From positions 19,727 through 83,726 of the forward strand of contig JAFGSI010000031.1 in assembly GCA_016934715.1 (NCBI GenBank): a DNA stretch of 64,000 nucleotides, read 5' to 3'. Source of the stretch: Anaerolineales bacterium. Lineage in GTDB: Bacteria; Chloroflexota; Anaerolineae; Anaerolineales; Villigracilaceae. Position numbers and translations under genes: made by a program. Every line of letters starts with the position of its first letter. Within the stretch, counting starts at the first letter, position 1. This document shows positions 6,880 to 16,926 of the stretch, in pieces. A model generated the notes under the pieces. It saw only the letters and a list, made by a program, of their open reading frames with translations. It did no database searches and was not told the origin of the DNA.

Positions 6880-9108
6880 ATGCAGGAACCGAGCGTTCTG
6901 GATTACGTGAAATCCATTTTCAAGGACTGGAAGTCGTTCTTCCGCTTTCTGCGGGCGGTGTTCAACACCGCCCGGTTACAGGACTTCAGCCGGACGGTGG
7001 CCGAGGCCTATCAGGCGCCTCCGCCACCGGAACCGGGGCCGGTCCTGGCACCCGAGCGCGGGATCGTTCCCTGGCGAACGCTGTTGGCGCTCTTCCTGGC
7101 CCTGGCCGGGCAGTATTTCCTCGAGCCGGCCATCCGCCAGGTGCCGTTCAGCGTGGTCCTGTACCTGGCCGCTGTCGGCCTGGCGGTGTGGGCCTTCCTG
7201 CGCGAAGAGTGGCTGCTGCCCGCGCCCCTGGCCCCCGACCTGCCGCCCGAAGTGCCTGCGTATGCCGAAGGGCAGAACCCTGTCCTGGCGACAGCGCTGC
7301 CCGATCCAGCCGGGGAGGCACGGCCGGCCTTTTCCCCCGAGCCGCTGACCGTGCGCCTGATCCCCCTGGGCCTGGGGCTGGGATTCGCGGTGTGGTCCTT
7401 CCTGTCCTTTGGCAACAACCTGTTCACGATCGGCAACCTGCTCCTTCTCTTCTTCGCGGTGTTCTTCTTCGCCGGGGCCTTCTGGCTGCGCCGCCCGCGC
7501 CGCCGGCCCCTGCCTTGGCCGCGCGGCCGCAAGGAATGGACCCGGGTCCTGCTCTCGGCCGGACTGGTCGGGCTGGTCGTGGCGATCATCGCCTTCTTTC
7601 GCCTCTACCAGCTGAACGGGGTCCCGGCTGAACCGTTCAGCGATCACGCCGAGAAGATCCTTGATGTCTACGAGGTGACTCTCGGCCAGACCCACATTTT
7701 CTTTTTGCGCAACACCGGGCGCGAGGCCCTGCAGATGTATCTGACCGCTGCCGTGGCGCGGATCTTCAAGACGGGTCTGTCGTTCCTGAGCCTGAAGATC
7801 GGCACGGTGATCTGCGGCCTGCTGACCCTGCCCTACATCTACTTGCTCGGCAAGGAACTGGGCGGCAAACGGGTGGCCATGCTGGCCCTCTTTCTGGCCG
7901 GGGTGGCCTACTGGCCGAATGTCATCAGCCGGGCTGGACTGCGCTTCCCGCTCTACCCGCTCTTCGTCGCTCCGGTCCTGTTCCACATCATGCGGGGCCT
8001 GCGCAACCAGAATCGCAATGACTTCATCTGGGTCGGGATCTTCCTCGGTCTGGGGCTGCACGGCTACAGCCCGTTCCGCATCGTCCCGCTGGTGGTCGCG
8101 GCGGGATTGGCTGTCTACCTGCTCCACCTGCGCACGAAACAGGCCGCCACCCGCAGCGCGGTCTGGCTGTCGGTGGTCACGATCCTCACGCTGGTCATCT
8201 TCCTGCCGCTGCTGCGGTATGCGGTCGACAACCCGGAATTCTTCTCCTACCGGGCCCTGTCGCGCCTGGGGTCGTTCGAGCAGCCCCTGCCCGGGCCGGC
8301 ACTGGAGGTCTTCGCCTCCAACGTCTGGAAGGGCCTGCTGATGTTCAACTGGGACGATGGCGAGATCTGGGCCCATTCGGTGACTCACCGTCCGGCGCTG
8401 GATATCATCGGTGGGGCGCTGTTCCTGCTGGGAGTCGTCCTGCTGCTGGCCCGCTACGTCCGGCGGCGGGATTGGCGCGACCTGTTCCTGCTGCTTTCGA
8501 TCCCGCTGCTGCAACTGCCTTCGACCCTCTCGCTGGCCTTCCCGGCCGAGAACCCGGCCCTCAACCGGGCCGGAGGTGCCTATGTCCCGGCCTTTGTCAT
8601 CGCCGCCCTGGCGCTGGAGGGCCTGGCGGCAGCCCTGCGGTCCAGGATGAGCCGGCGGATCGCCTCCCTGGCGGCGGAGGGGCTGGTGGTCCTGCTGCTG
8701 CTCTGGTCGTCGTTCCAGAACTTTGACCTGGTCTTCAATCAATATGAACGCGCCTTCCGCTCGGGGGCCTGGAACTCATCCGAGATGGGCCAGGTGATCC
8801 TCGATTTCGAAGAACGCTACGGGACCGCTGAGACGGTCTGGATCGCGGCCTACCCGCACTGGGTCGACACGCGCCTGCCGGCTGTCTGGGCGGGCATCCC
8901 CAACCGTGACATGGGCATCTGGCCTGAGCAGATGCAGGTCACCCTGGCCATCCCGGGCCCGAAGCTGTTCCTGCTGCGCCCCGATGATAGCGCTGCCCTG
9001 GACAGGCTGCAGCAGCTCTACCCCCAGGGCGAACTGAGACGCTACACTTCGCCTGTGGAAGGGCACGATTTCCTGATCTACCTCGTGCCCGAGTCTCTCC
9101 AGCCATGA
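6880..9108 (+). CDS. GT39-like polytopic glycosyltransferase
   Basis: A 742-residue membrane protein of the ArnT/PMT-like GT-C class. A cytoplasmic N-terminal stretch of about 70 residues is followed by two short hydrophobic blocks and a long proline-rich linker. The canonical GT-C core starts near residue 225. The first periplasmic loop carries an acidic motif in FSDHAEKILDV (about residues 252-262), then THIFFLRNTGREALQMY, a pattern I recognise from Chloroflexota GT39 proteins. A soluble C-terminal part follows about 12 membrane helices. It probably uses polyprenyl-phosphate sugars on the outer face of the membrane. It belongs to the same run as the next gene, which starts 13 nt downstream. 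Confidence 0.82.
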   Translation: MQEPSVLDYVKSIFKDWKSFFRFLRAVFNTARLQDFSRTVAEAYQAPPPPEPGPVLAPERGIVPWRTLLALFLALAGQYFLEPAIRQVPFSVVLYLAAVGLAVWAFLREEWLLPAPLAPDLPPEVPAYAEGQNPVLATALPDPAGEARPAFSPEPLTVRLIPLGLGLGFAVWSFLSFGNNLFTIGNLLLLFFAVFFFAGAFWLRRPRRRPLPWPRGRKEWTRVLLSAGLVGLVVAIIAFFRLYQLNGVPAEPFSDHAEKILDVYEVTLGQTHIFFLRNTGREALQMYLTAAVARIFKTGLSFLSLKIGTVICGLLTLPYIYLLGKELGGKRVAMLALFLAGVAYWPNVISRAGLRFPLYPLFVAPVLFHIMRGLRNQNRNDFIWVGIFLGLGLHGYSPFRIVPLVVAAGLAVYLLHLRTKQAATRSAVWLSVVTILTLVIFLPLLRYAVDNPEFFSYRALSRLGSFEQPLPGPALEVFASNVWKGLLMFNWDDGEIWAHSVTHRPALDIIGGALFLLGVVLLLARYVRRRDWRDLFLLLSIPLLQLPSTLSLAFPAENPALNRAGGAYVPAFVIAALALEGLAAALRSRMSRRIASLAAEGLVVLLLLWSSFQNFDLVFNQYERAFRSGAWNSSEMGQVILDFEERYGTAETVWIAAYPHWVDTRLPAVWAGIPNRDMGIWPEQMQVTLAIPGPKLFLLRPDDSAALDRLQQLYPQGELRRYTSPVEGHDFLIYLVPESLQP

Positions 9109-9121
9109 ACGAGGAATGAGG

Positions 9122-12100
9122 ATGGATCACGTCAAAGCACACGATCGCAAATGGGGCTGGGCCTACGATTTGCTGTTCCTGCTGGTGCTGCTGGCCGGGA
9201 CGGCTCTGCGGTTCACCGGCCTGGACTGGGGCAACCTGATGCACCAGCACCCGGACGAGTTGTTCCTGTCCTCGGTGACGATCGACGTCCAGCCGGTCGA
9301 TAACCTGGGGGACTACTTCGATACGGCCAACTCGACGCTCAACCCGCAGAATCGCGGTCACGGTTTCTTCACTTACGGCACCCTGCCGGTCTTCATGGTC
9401 CGCTATGCCGCCGGCTGGTTCGGGCAGATCGACATCAAGTACTTCGGGCGCCAGGTGTCGGCGGTGATGGACCTGGGAACGATCGCACTGCTGTATTTCA
9501 TCGTCGCCCGGGTCTACGGGCGGCGGGTCGCCCTGCTGGGGGCGGCCTTTTCGGCCCTGGCGGTGATGCAGATCCAGCAGTCGCACTTCTACACCTCTGA
9601 CAATTTCGTCAATTTCTTCATGTACCTGACCCTGCTCTTCGCGGTCCTGATCGCCACCCATCCGTGGCGGCGGGAGACGGCGGAAACCGGATCCCGGGAG
9701 GAGAGACCTGCCGGGCAGGGCCGCCGGCTGGCCCGCTGGCTGCGCGATCCCCTGGCCTGGTACAGCCTGGGCTTCGGCCTGGCCTTCGGGATGGCGATGG
9801 CCTCCAAGGTCAATGCCCTGCCACTGGCCGCCCTGCTTCCGGCGGCCCTGGCGGTGGCCTATTTCAGGGAGGCTGGAGCGCGACCTGACCTGGAGCGGCC
9901 GCGCTTCGAGGCCTTCATCGTTGCCGCCTGGGCCTACGCCCTGATCGGTGGGCTGGCCTCGCTGCTGGCCTTTCGTGTCTTCCAGCCGTATGCCTTCAAC
10001 GGGCTGATCCTCAACCCGGCCTGGTTTGCCAGCCTCAGCGAGCAACGTGCCCAGGTCGGGGCCGACCTGCCCTGGAACCTGCAGTGGGTCCGGCGTTCGC
10101 CCCTGTACTCGTTCGAGAACCTGACCGTCTGGGGGCTGGGCCTGCCGTTGGGGATCCTGGCCTGGGCCGGCTTCGTGTGGATGGGCTGGCGCATGCTCCG
10201 CCAGCGCGAATGGAACCAGCACATCCTGCTGTGGGGCTGGACGGCGTTCTACTTCACCTGGCAGTCGCTGCAGTTCAACCCGACCATGCGTTACCAGCTG
10301 CCGGTCTACCCCTTGCTGGCGATGATGGCCGCCTGGGCCGTCTTCCAGCTGTGGGTGGGCGGCAGGCGCAGTCTCTCCCCTGAAAAACGCGCCCGGCAGT
10401 CTGGCACACGGACGAGCTTTCCCGGATTCTGGTCGTTCCTTTCCGTTTTCGTCGGGGGGGCGGTCCTGGTCGCGACTGCCATCTGGGCAGCTGCTTTTAC
10501 CGGCATCTACACCCGCACCGAACCGCGCGTGGCGGCCTCGGAATGGATCTACGCCAATGCCCCCGGGCCGATCAATCTGCAGATTGAGTCGATCGACGGG
10601 ACAACCTACCAGCAGCCGCTGCCGCTGTTCGCCGGGACCCTGTTGCAGCAGGGCCAGCCTTACCCGGTCCACTTTGTCGCCCAGCGGGATGGCCTGCTGA
10701 CCGGGGCGACCTTCCCGCACCTTGCTGACAGCAGCGGGTCGCGCCTTTCGACCCTCAGCCTGTCGCTGGTCTCAAGCGCCGCCCCCGACCGGCTGTTGAC
10801 CTGGGGTTCCCTGAGCGGCGATTTCACCCCCGGGGCGGACGCGCGCGGCGGGCCGCAGGCCATCGTTTTCCCGGATCCCGTCCCGCTGGATGCCGGCCAG
10901 CTGTACATGCTCAACCTGGAGGCCTTCGACGGCATCCTGACCCTCTCCGGCTCTGCGCTGGTCAACGAGACCGACTATGACTTCGGCCTGCCCTTCCGGG
11001 TCAGCGGTTACGATGGCTTTGGCGGCATCTACCGCGGCGATCTGAATCTGCAGGTCTACTGGCCCGACAATAGCGAAAAGCTGGCCCACCTGGTCACGAC
11101 CCTCGAAGAGGGCGATTACATCATCATCCCCACCAACCACCAGTACGGCCAGATCACCCGCATCCCTGAGCGCTACCCTCTGACCACTTACTACTACCGC
11201 GAATTGATCGGCTGCCCGCCCGAGGCGGACATCCTCTGGTGCTACCAGGTTGCCGAACCGGGCACCTTCCAGGGTCGCCTGGGCTATGAACTGGTGGCGG
11301 TCTTCAATTCCTACCCGACCTTCGGCTCCCTGGTGCTCAACGATCAGGCAGCCGAGGAGGCTTTCACTTTCTATGATCATCCCAAGGTGATGGTCTTCCA
11401 GCGCAGCCCCGGCTTCGACTCCCGGCAGGTGGCAGCCAGCCTGGGAACGGTCGATCTCAGCCGGGCGGTCCATCTGACGCCGCTCCAGGCCGACGACTAT
11501 CGCGACATGCTCCTGCCCGCCGACCGCCTGGCGGACCAGCAGGCCGGCGGGACCTGGTCCGATCTGTTCGACCGCGCCGGGCTGCTGAACCGTTACCCGG
11601 CCCTCGGCCTGGTGGTCTGGTACCTGGTCATCTTTGGCATCGGCCTGCTGGCTTACCCGATCGTCCGAGCGGCTCTGCCGGGTTTGCCCGATCGCGGTTA
11701 TCCGCTGGCCCGCTTTGCCGGGCTGCTGCTGTGGGCCTGGTTCGCCTGGATGGCCGGTTCGGCCGGCATCCCCTACAGCCGCATGACCATCCTCCTGGCC
11801 CTGCTGGGTTTGGCCGTCCTCGGCGGCGGACTGGCCTACCGCCAGCGCGACGAGCTGCGCCAGGAGTGGCGGACCCGCCGCAGGTACTTCCTCATGGTCG
11901 AGGCGCTCTTCCTGCTGCTCTTCCTGGTCGACCTGGGTATCCGCCTGGGCAACCCCGACCTGTGGCACCCGGCGAAGGGCGGCGAACGCCCGATGAACTT
12001 CTCGTACTTCAACGCCATCCTGAAGAGCACCAGCTTCCCGCCCTACGACCCGTGGTTCGCCGGCGGCTACATCAACTACTATTACTACGGCTACGTGATC

Positions 12101-14065
12101 GCGGCCACGCCGGTCAAACTGCTCGGCATCGTCCCATCCGTGGCCTGGAATCTGCTGCTCCCGACCCTCTACGCCATCCTGGGTCTGGGGGCTTTCTCGG
12201 TGGGCTGGAACATCACCTATCGCCAGGACGCCCCTGACAGCGGCCGGTGGTGGTCCCAACTGGCCACGCCGCACTTCCTGGCCGGGTTCGGGGCCCTGGC
12301 GGCGATGGTCCTCCTGGGCAATCTGGGGATCGTGCAGTTGTTCTTCCAGGGCTTTGCCCGCCTGGGCGCCCCGGGCGGGATCATCACCGACGGGGACATC
12401 TTTCAGCGCTGCTTCTGGGCCTTGAAGGGCTTCTTCCAGACCCTGCGGGGCGTGCCCCTGCCCTTCGGCCGCGGCGACTGGTACTGGTTCCCCAGCCGGG
12501 TCATCCCGGCGGGCGCCGGCAACGAGATCACCGAGTTCCCGGTCTTTACCTTCCTGTATTCTGACATGCATGCCCACAACTGGGCCATGCCGGTCCAGGT
12601 ACTGGCCATCTCCTGGGCGTTCTCGGTGCTCAAGAGCCGGGCCCGCTGGGGGTCGGTCTTTAACCTGGTGGTCTGCTTCCTGTTTGGCGGGCTGACCATC
12701 GGGGCGCTTTACCCGATCAACCTGTCGGACATGTACACCTATCTCCCGCTGGCTTACGTCGCCCTGGCCTACACCCTCTGGCGCCACGCCGACGTGGACG
12801 CCCTTCCCTGGCCGGGGAAGCTGTCCCCGGCAACCCGGCGCGTCGTCCTGATCGTGGCGAGCATCGTCACCCTGACCGGCCTGGCCTTCCTGTTCTACCA
12901 GCCCTACCGCCACTGGTATGTCCAGCCGTACGGGGATGTCGCCATCTGGAAGGGGCCGCGCACCCCGCTGTCATCCTACCTGGTCCACTGGGGCCTGTAC
13001 CTGTTCGTCCTGGTCTCGTGGATGGCCTGGGAGACGCGCCAGTGGATGGCCGCCACGCCGCTCTCGGCCTTACGCAAGTTGAAGCCCTACACGACCCTGA
13101 TCCTGGGCAGCCTGGCGCTGCTGGTGGGGAGCATGCTTGTCCAGCAGATCTCGGTGATGCTGAAATCGAATTATGTCCCGTGGATGGGTGTCAGTGTGAT
13201 CTGGCTGATCCTGCCGCTGGCGGCCTGGGCCGGGGTGCTGCTCCTGCGCCCTGGGCTTTCCGACCCCAAACGGGCGGTCCTGTTCCTGTTCGGGACGGCC
13301 CTGATGCTGACCCTGATGGTCGAGATCGTCGCCGTGGTCGGTGACATCGGCCGCATGAACACGATCTTCAAGTTCTACCTGCAGGCCTGGATCCTGCTCG
13401 GGGTTTGCGCCGCGGCGGCCTTCACCTGGCTGATGCCCGAGATCGCCAGCTGGCGCTTCCGCGCCCGGGCGGCCTGGCAGGGGACTGCCACGGTGCTGAT
13501 CACCTGTGCGGCACTCTTCCTGTTGCTCGGCGGGATGGACAAGATCCGGGACCGCATGGCCCCCGAGGCCCCCCACAGTCTCGACAGCATGGCTTTCATG
13601 GAATCTGCCCAGTTCGCCGACTTCGGCGTGGTGATGAACCTGGACGAGGATTATCGCGCCATCCTGTGGATGCAGGCGCATATCTCCGGCTCGCCGGTCA
13701 TCGTCGAGGCGAACATCCCGGAATACCGCTGGGGCACGCGCTACACGATCTACACCGGTTTGCCGGGCGTGGTCGGCTGGAACTGGCACCAGCGCCAGCA
13801 GCGCGGCGTGACCGAGGCCTGGGTCTGGAACCGGGTCACTGAGATCGAACGCTTCTACCGGACCACCGATGCCACGGTTGCGCGTGACTTCCTGCGCAGG
13901 TACAATGTGGGTTACATCGTCGTCGGACAGCTGGAGCGGGCGGTCTACGTCGAAGGCTACGGCCTGGACAAGTTCGAGTGGTTCGAAGGCCGCCTGTGGC
14001 GGGAGGTCTACCGCGACGGCCAGACGGTGATCTATGAGGTTCTCCCGGAGGTTTTGAATCCATGA
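9122..14065 (+). CDS. Giant fusion: GT39-like module plus Chlor_Arch_YYY (DUF2298) module
   Basis: A 1647-residue membrane protein. The N-terminal part (about 1-470) is a GT39-like module with HPDE near residue 43 and a membrane core. A largely soluble segment follows (about 470-810). The C-terminal part (about 830-1647) is a complete YYY module: PMNFSYFN...FPPYDPWFAGG, the name-giving SYYYYGYV-like run NYYYYGYV near residue 981, FLYSDMHAHNW, RMNTIFKFYLQAW near 1413, and a terminal soluble domain with VVGWNWHQRQQRG near 1549. The same landmarks recur in the stand-alone YYY gene at 14445, so the modules are paralogous. ATG 9122 is preferred over 9116 because GAGGA lies 6 nt ahead of it. The enzymatic reaction of YYY proteins is not known to me. 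Confidence 0.85.
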   Translation: MDHVKAHDRKWGWAYDLLFLLVLLAGTALRFTGLDWGNLMHQHPDELFLSSVTIDVQPVDNLGDYFDTANSTLNPQNRGHGFFTYGTLPVFMVRYAAGWFGQIDIKYFGRQVSAVMDLGTIALLYFIVARVYGRRVALLGAAFSALAVMQIQQSHFYTSDNFVNFFMYLTLLFAVLIATHPWRRETAETGSREERPAGQGRRLARWLRDPLAWYSLGFGLAFGMAMASKVNALPLAALLPAALAVAYFREAGARPDLERPRFEAFIVAAWAYALIGGLASLLAFRVFQPYAFNGLILNPAWFASLSEQRAQVGADLPWNLQWVRRSPLYSFENLTVWGLGLPLGILAWAGFVWMGWRMLRQREWNQHILLWGWTAFYFTWQSLQFNPTMRYQLPVYPLLAMMAAWAVFQLWVGGRRSLSPEKRARQSGTRTSFPGFWSFLSVFVGGAVLVATAIWAAAFTGIYTRTEPRVAASEWIYANAPGPINLQIESIDGTTYQQPLPLFAGTLLQQGQPYPVHFVAQRDGLLTGATFPHLADSSGSRLSTLSLSLVSSAAPDRLLTWGSLSGDFTPGADARGGPQAIVFPDPVPLDAGQLYMLNLEAFDGILTLSGSALVNETDYDFGLPFRVSGYDGFGGIYRGDLNLQVYWPDNSEKLAHLVTTLEEGDYIIIPTNHQYGQITRIPERYPLTTYYYRELIGCPPEADILWCYQVAEPGTFQGRLGYELVAVFNSYPTFGSLVLNDQAAEEAFTFYDHPKVMVFQRSPGFDSRQVAASLGTVDLSRAVHLTPLQADDYRDMLLPADRLADQQAGGTWSDLFDRAGLLNRYPALGLVVWYLVIFGIGLLAYPIVRAALPGLPDRGYPLARFAGLLLWAWFAWMAGSAGIPYSRMTILLALLGLAVLGGGLAYRQRDELRQEWRTRRRYFLMVEALFLLLFLVDLGIRLGNPDLWHPAKGGERPMNFSYFNAILKSTSFPPYDPWFAGGYINYYYYGYVIAATPVKLLGIVPSVAWNLLLPTLYAILGLGAFSVGWNITYRQDAPDSGRWWSQLATPHFLAGFGALAAMVLLGNLGIVQLFFQGFARLGAPGGIITDGDIFQRCFWALKGFFQTLRGVPLPFGRGDWYWFPSRVIPAGAGNEITEFPVFTFLYSDMHAHNWAMPVQVLAISWAFSVLKSRARWGSVFNLVVCFLFGGLTIGALYPINLSDMYTYLPLAYVALAYTLWRHADVDALPWPGKLSPATRRVVLIVASIVTLTGLAFLFYQPYRHWYVQPYGDVAIWKGPRTPLSSYLVHWGLYLFVLVSWMAWETRQWMAATPLSALRKLKPYTTLILGSLALLVGSMLVQQISVMLKSNYVPWMGVSVIWLILPLAAWAGVLLLRPGLSDPKRAVLFLFGTALMLTLMVEIVAVVGDIGRMNTIFKFYLQAWILLGVCAAAAFTWLMPEIASWRFRARAAWQGTATVLITCAALFLLLGGMDKIRDRMAPEAPHSLDSMAFMESAQFADFGVVMNLDEDYRAILWMQAHISGSPVIVEANIPEYRWGTRYTIYTGLPGVVGWNWHQRQQRGVTEAWVWNRVTEIERFYRTTDATVARDFLRRYNVGYIVVGQLERAVYVEGYGLDKFEWFEGRLWREVYRDGQTVIYEVLPEVLNP

Positions 14066-14439
14066 GGGAACCCATCCTGCACATTACTTCCTGGGCCGGG
14101 TGGGCTGCGGCTCGCTCCGAGGGGGAGTACCGGGCCGATTCGCTGGCTGACGAGGGCTTCATCCACTGTTCGACCAGGGCCCAGGTGATACGCGTAGCCA
14201 ATCTTTGGTATCCGGGACAGGCCGAACTGGTGTTGCTGGTGATCGAACCGGACCGGCTGACCGCTGAACTGAAGTGGGAGCCGCCTGTCCATCCGCCCGC
14301 TGGGGATGAAGTCCCGCCCCTGGACGAACGCTTCCCGCACCTCTACGGCCCCCTCAACCTGGACGCCGTGGTCGCCGTGCTTGCTTTCGAGCCCGGCCGC
14401 GACGGCCGTTTCTCTCTTCCAGCTTCTCTGGTGGGCTGA
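14062..14439 (+). CDS. DUF952 family protein
   Basis: A 125-residue soluble protein with the DUF952 pattern: I-L-H-I-T-S-W-A-G-W near the start, then EYRADSLADEGFIHCST, LVIEPDRLTAELKWE and the closing FPHLYGPLNLDAVVAV. The start overlaps the previous stop as ATGA, so it is translationally coupled to the giant membrane protein. It ends 5 nt before the next YYY gene. DUF952 proteins have no established reaction that I can name with confidence. Its place inside a polysaccharide operon is unexplained. Confidence 0.85.
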   Translation: MREPILHITSWAGWAAARSEGEYRADSLADEGFIHCSTRAQVIRVANLWYPGQAELVLLVIEPDRLTAELKWEPPVHPPAGDEVPPLDERFPHLYGPLNLDAVVAVLAFEPGRDGRFSLPASLVG

Positions 14440-14444
14440 ATTCT

Positions 14445-16916
14445 ATGCTGGCTGCCCTCTCCTGGTACCTGCTCGTCTCGCTGCTTGGCCTGCTGACCTT
14501 CCCGCTGGCCTACCGCCTGTTCCCGGGCCTTGCCGACCGTGGCTACAGTCTGGCACGGACCGTCGGGCTGCTGGTCTGGGGTTATGTTTTCTGGGTGATG
14601 GTTTCGCTTGGCCTGGCTGCCAACACGATCGGCGGCCTGTTGCTGGCCCTGGCGATCCTGACAGGGATCAGTACCTGGGCGGTCCTGGATTCACGGGAGG
14701 GCGGGATGGGGGGCCTGTTCGACTGGCTGAAGTCCAATCTGCGGATGGTGCTCACCACGGAAATGCTTTTCCTGGTCGCCTTTGCCCTGATGGCCGTCGT
14801 GCGGGCGGCCAACCCCGAGACGGTCGGGACCGAGAAGCCGATGGAACTGGCCTTCATCAATGGCATCCTGCGCTCGCCGACCTTCCCGCCGCGCGATCCC
14901 TGGCTCTCGGGGTATGCCATCTCGTACTACTATTTTGGCTACGTGATCACGGCCATGCTGGCCCGCTTGACGGGAGTGCTGGGCAGCGTGGCCTTCAACC
15001 TGATGCTGGCCCTGGTCTTTGCCCTGGGCGCCATCGGGGCCTACGGCATTCTGTACACCTTGCTGGCGCTTTGGGACCGTCGTCACCCGTCGATCGAAGA
15101 TCGCAAACCTTCGCTCGGTTTTCCGCTCTTCGCGCCGCTGTTCCTGTTGATCGTCAGCAACCTGGAAGGCTTCCTCGAACTTCTTCACCGGCGCGGGCTG
15201 TTCTGGTCGTTCAGCGGCGATGGCTCGGCCAATTCGGCCTTCTGGACCTGGTTGGAAATGAAGGAACTGAGCATGCCCCCCAACCAATTTCCGGGCTGGG
15301 TGCCGGAACGCTACATGTGGTGGTGGCGGGCTTCGCGCGTCGTCCAGGATTTCGACCTGGCCGGCAACTGGACCGAGGTCATCGACGAGTTCCCCTTCTT
15401 CTCCTTCCTGCTCGGCGACCTCCACCCGCACGTACTGGCGATCCCCTTTGGGCTGCTGGTCGTCGCCCTGGCGCTGAACCTTTTTCTCGGCGGCCTGCGC
15501 GGCGAAACCAACCTGTTCAACCTGCGCCTGCCCATCAGCCGCAGCGGCTTCGTCTTCACCGCTGTGCTGGTCGGCGGAATGGCGTTCATGAATACCTGGG
15601 ACATGCTCTTCGTCCTGGCCCTGGTCGGCGGCGGCTACCTGCTCGGGCGGGTGCGCCGGTGCGGCTGGTCCTGGCTGCGGCTGGAGGAGGTGCTGGCCTT
15701 CGGCATCCCGATGGGCGTCCTGGCCGTGCTGCTCTACCTGCCCTACTTCGCCGCTTTCTCGTCGCAGGCAGGCGGGATCCTGCCCAACCTGGTCAACGTC
15801 ACCCGCGGCGCCCACCTGTGGGTCATGTTCGGGTCGCTGCTGCTGCCGGTCTTCGCCTACCTGCTTTACCTGCGGAGGCGGGAGAAGCACACCCCGGCCT
15901 GGGGTCTCGGCTTCGGGATCGCCGCCGGGGTCGTCGTCCTGTTGTGGAGCCTTTCCTGGCTGCTGGGCCTGGTGGCCCAAATGGCCCGGCCGGACCTGGC
16001 CGTCTTTTTCCTCGACCTGCAGGACGCGGTGGACATCGGGACCCTCTTCTGCATGGCACTGAAGGATCGCTTGTACGACTTTGGGGGCTGGATGACCCTG
16101 CTGGTGCTGCTGGCGACCACGCTGGCCTTCCTGGCCGGTTTTGCCCGCCGGCAGGACCAGGGTCTGGATGGCGATCGGCCGGCGGCCTCCAGCGCCCACG
16201 GCTTTGTCCTGTTCCTGGTCCTGCTGGCCGGCCTGCTCGTCCTGGCGCCGGAATACATCTACCTGCGCGACCAGTTCGGGACGCGCATGAACACGATCTT
16301 CAAGTTCTACTACCAGGCCTGGATGTTGTGGAGCCTGGCCGCGGCCTTCGGGGCGGCGGTCATGCTGCAGAACCTGCGCCCGGTCTGGGACTGGCTCTAC
16401 CGGGTCGGGCTGATCCTGGTCCTGGCCATGGGGCTGACCTACCCCGTCCTGAGCCTGCTGACCAAGACCAACAACTTCGCGCCCTATCTCGGCTGGAGCC
16501 TCGACGGGGCAGCCCACCTCGACTACGAGAATCCAGCCGACGCCGATGCCATCCGCTGGTTCGCCACCGTCCCCGACGGGATCGTCGCCGAGGCCGCCTC
16601 CCCGGGCGGGAGCTACACCTACTACGGGCGCATCGCCACCTATACCGGCCTGCCGAACGTCCTCGGCTGGCCCGGGCATGAAGGCCAGTGGCGCGGTGGC
16701 TATGAACCCCAGGGCAACCGCCTGGATGACCTGCGCCGCCTGTACACCACCAATTCCTGGGAGGAAGCCCGGGCCATCCTTCAGCAGCACGATATCCGTT
16801 ATGTGGTCGTCGGCCCGCTCGAGCGCAGCACCTACCGGGTCGACGAGACCAAGTTCCAGCGTTTCCTGGTCCTGGTCTTCCAAAACAGCGACGTGCGAAT
16901 TTATGCCGTACCCTGA
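14445..16916 (+). CDS. Chlor_Arch_YYY (DUF2298) polytopic membrane protein
   Basis: An 823-residue membrane protein paralogous to the second half of the gene at 9122. Shared landmarks are PMELAFINGILR...FPPRDPWLSG, SYYYFGYV near residue 160, FFSFLLGDLHPH near 318 (HAH in the paralogue), RMNTIFKFYYQAW near 614, and a C-terminal soluble domain with NVLGWPGHEGQWRG near 739. About 15 hydrophobic segments precede the soluble end. The family is restricted mainly to Chloroflexota and Archaea, which is a main reason for the taxonomic inference. Neighbouring GT39-like proteins suggest glycan transfer or transport. Confidence 0.88.
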   Translation: MLAALSWYLLVSLLGLLTFPLAYRLFPGLADRGYSLARTVGLLVWGYVFWVMVSLGLAANTIGGLLLALAILTGISTWAVLDSREGGMGGLFDWLKSNLRMVLTTEMLFLVAFALMAVVRAANPETVGTEKPMELAFINGILRSPTFPPRDPWLSGYAISYYYFGYVITAMLARLTGVLGSVAFNLMLALVFALGAIGAYGILYTLLALWDRRHPSIEDRKPSLGFPLFAPLFLLIVSNLEGFLELLHRRGLFWSFSGDGSANSAFWTWLEMKELSMPPNQFPGWVPERYMWWWRASRVVQDFDLAGNWTEVIDEFPFFSFLLGDLHPHVLAIPFGLLVVALALNLFLGGLRGETNLFNLRLPISRSGFVFTAVLVGGMAFMNTWDMLFVLALVGGGYLLGRVRRCGWSWLRLEEVLAFGIPMGVLAVLLYLPYFAAFSSQAGGILPNLVNVTRGAHLWVMFGSLLLPVFAYLLYLRRREKHTPAWGLGFGIAAGVVVLLWSLSWLLGLVAQMARPDLAVFFLDLQDAVDIGTLFCMALKDRLYDFGGWMTLLVLLATTLAFLAGFARRQDQGLDGDRPAASSAHGFVLFLVLLAGLLVLAPEYIYLRDQFGTRMNTIFKFYYQAWMLWSLAAAFGAAVMLQNLRPVWDWLYRVGLILVLAMGLTYPVLSLLTKTNNFAPYLGWSLDGAAHLDYENPADADAIRWFATVPDGIVAEAASPGGSYTYYGRIATYTGLPNVLGWPGHEGQWRGGYEPQGNRLDDLRRLYTTNSWEEARAILQQHDIRYVVVGPLERSTYRVDETKFQRFLVLVFQNSDVRIYAVP

Positions 16917-16926
16917 AATGTCACAG

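Noticed and set aside
6976..8742. 588-codon minus-strand open frame
   Set aside because: Antisense of the GT39-like gene. Its translation is low-complexity Gln/Arg/Asp/Gly-rich, as expected for the complement of G/C-ending codons, and shows no domain.
10772..12913. 713-codon minus-strand open frame
   Set aside because: Antisense shadow of the giant YYY fusion, with the same Gln/Gly/Arg/Asp-rich composition and no start signals.
14306..16681. 791-codon plus-strand frame overlapping the second YYY gene
   Set aside because: Out-of-frame reading of the YYY gene, rich in Ala/Pro/Gly/Arg, with no hydrophobic pattern. The YYY frame has clear family motifs.
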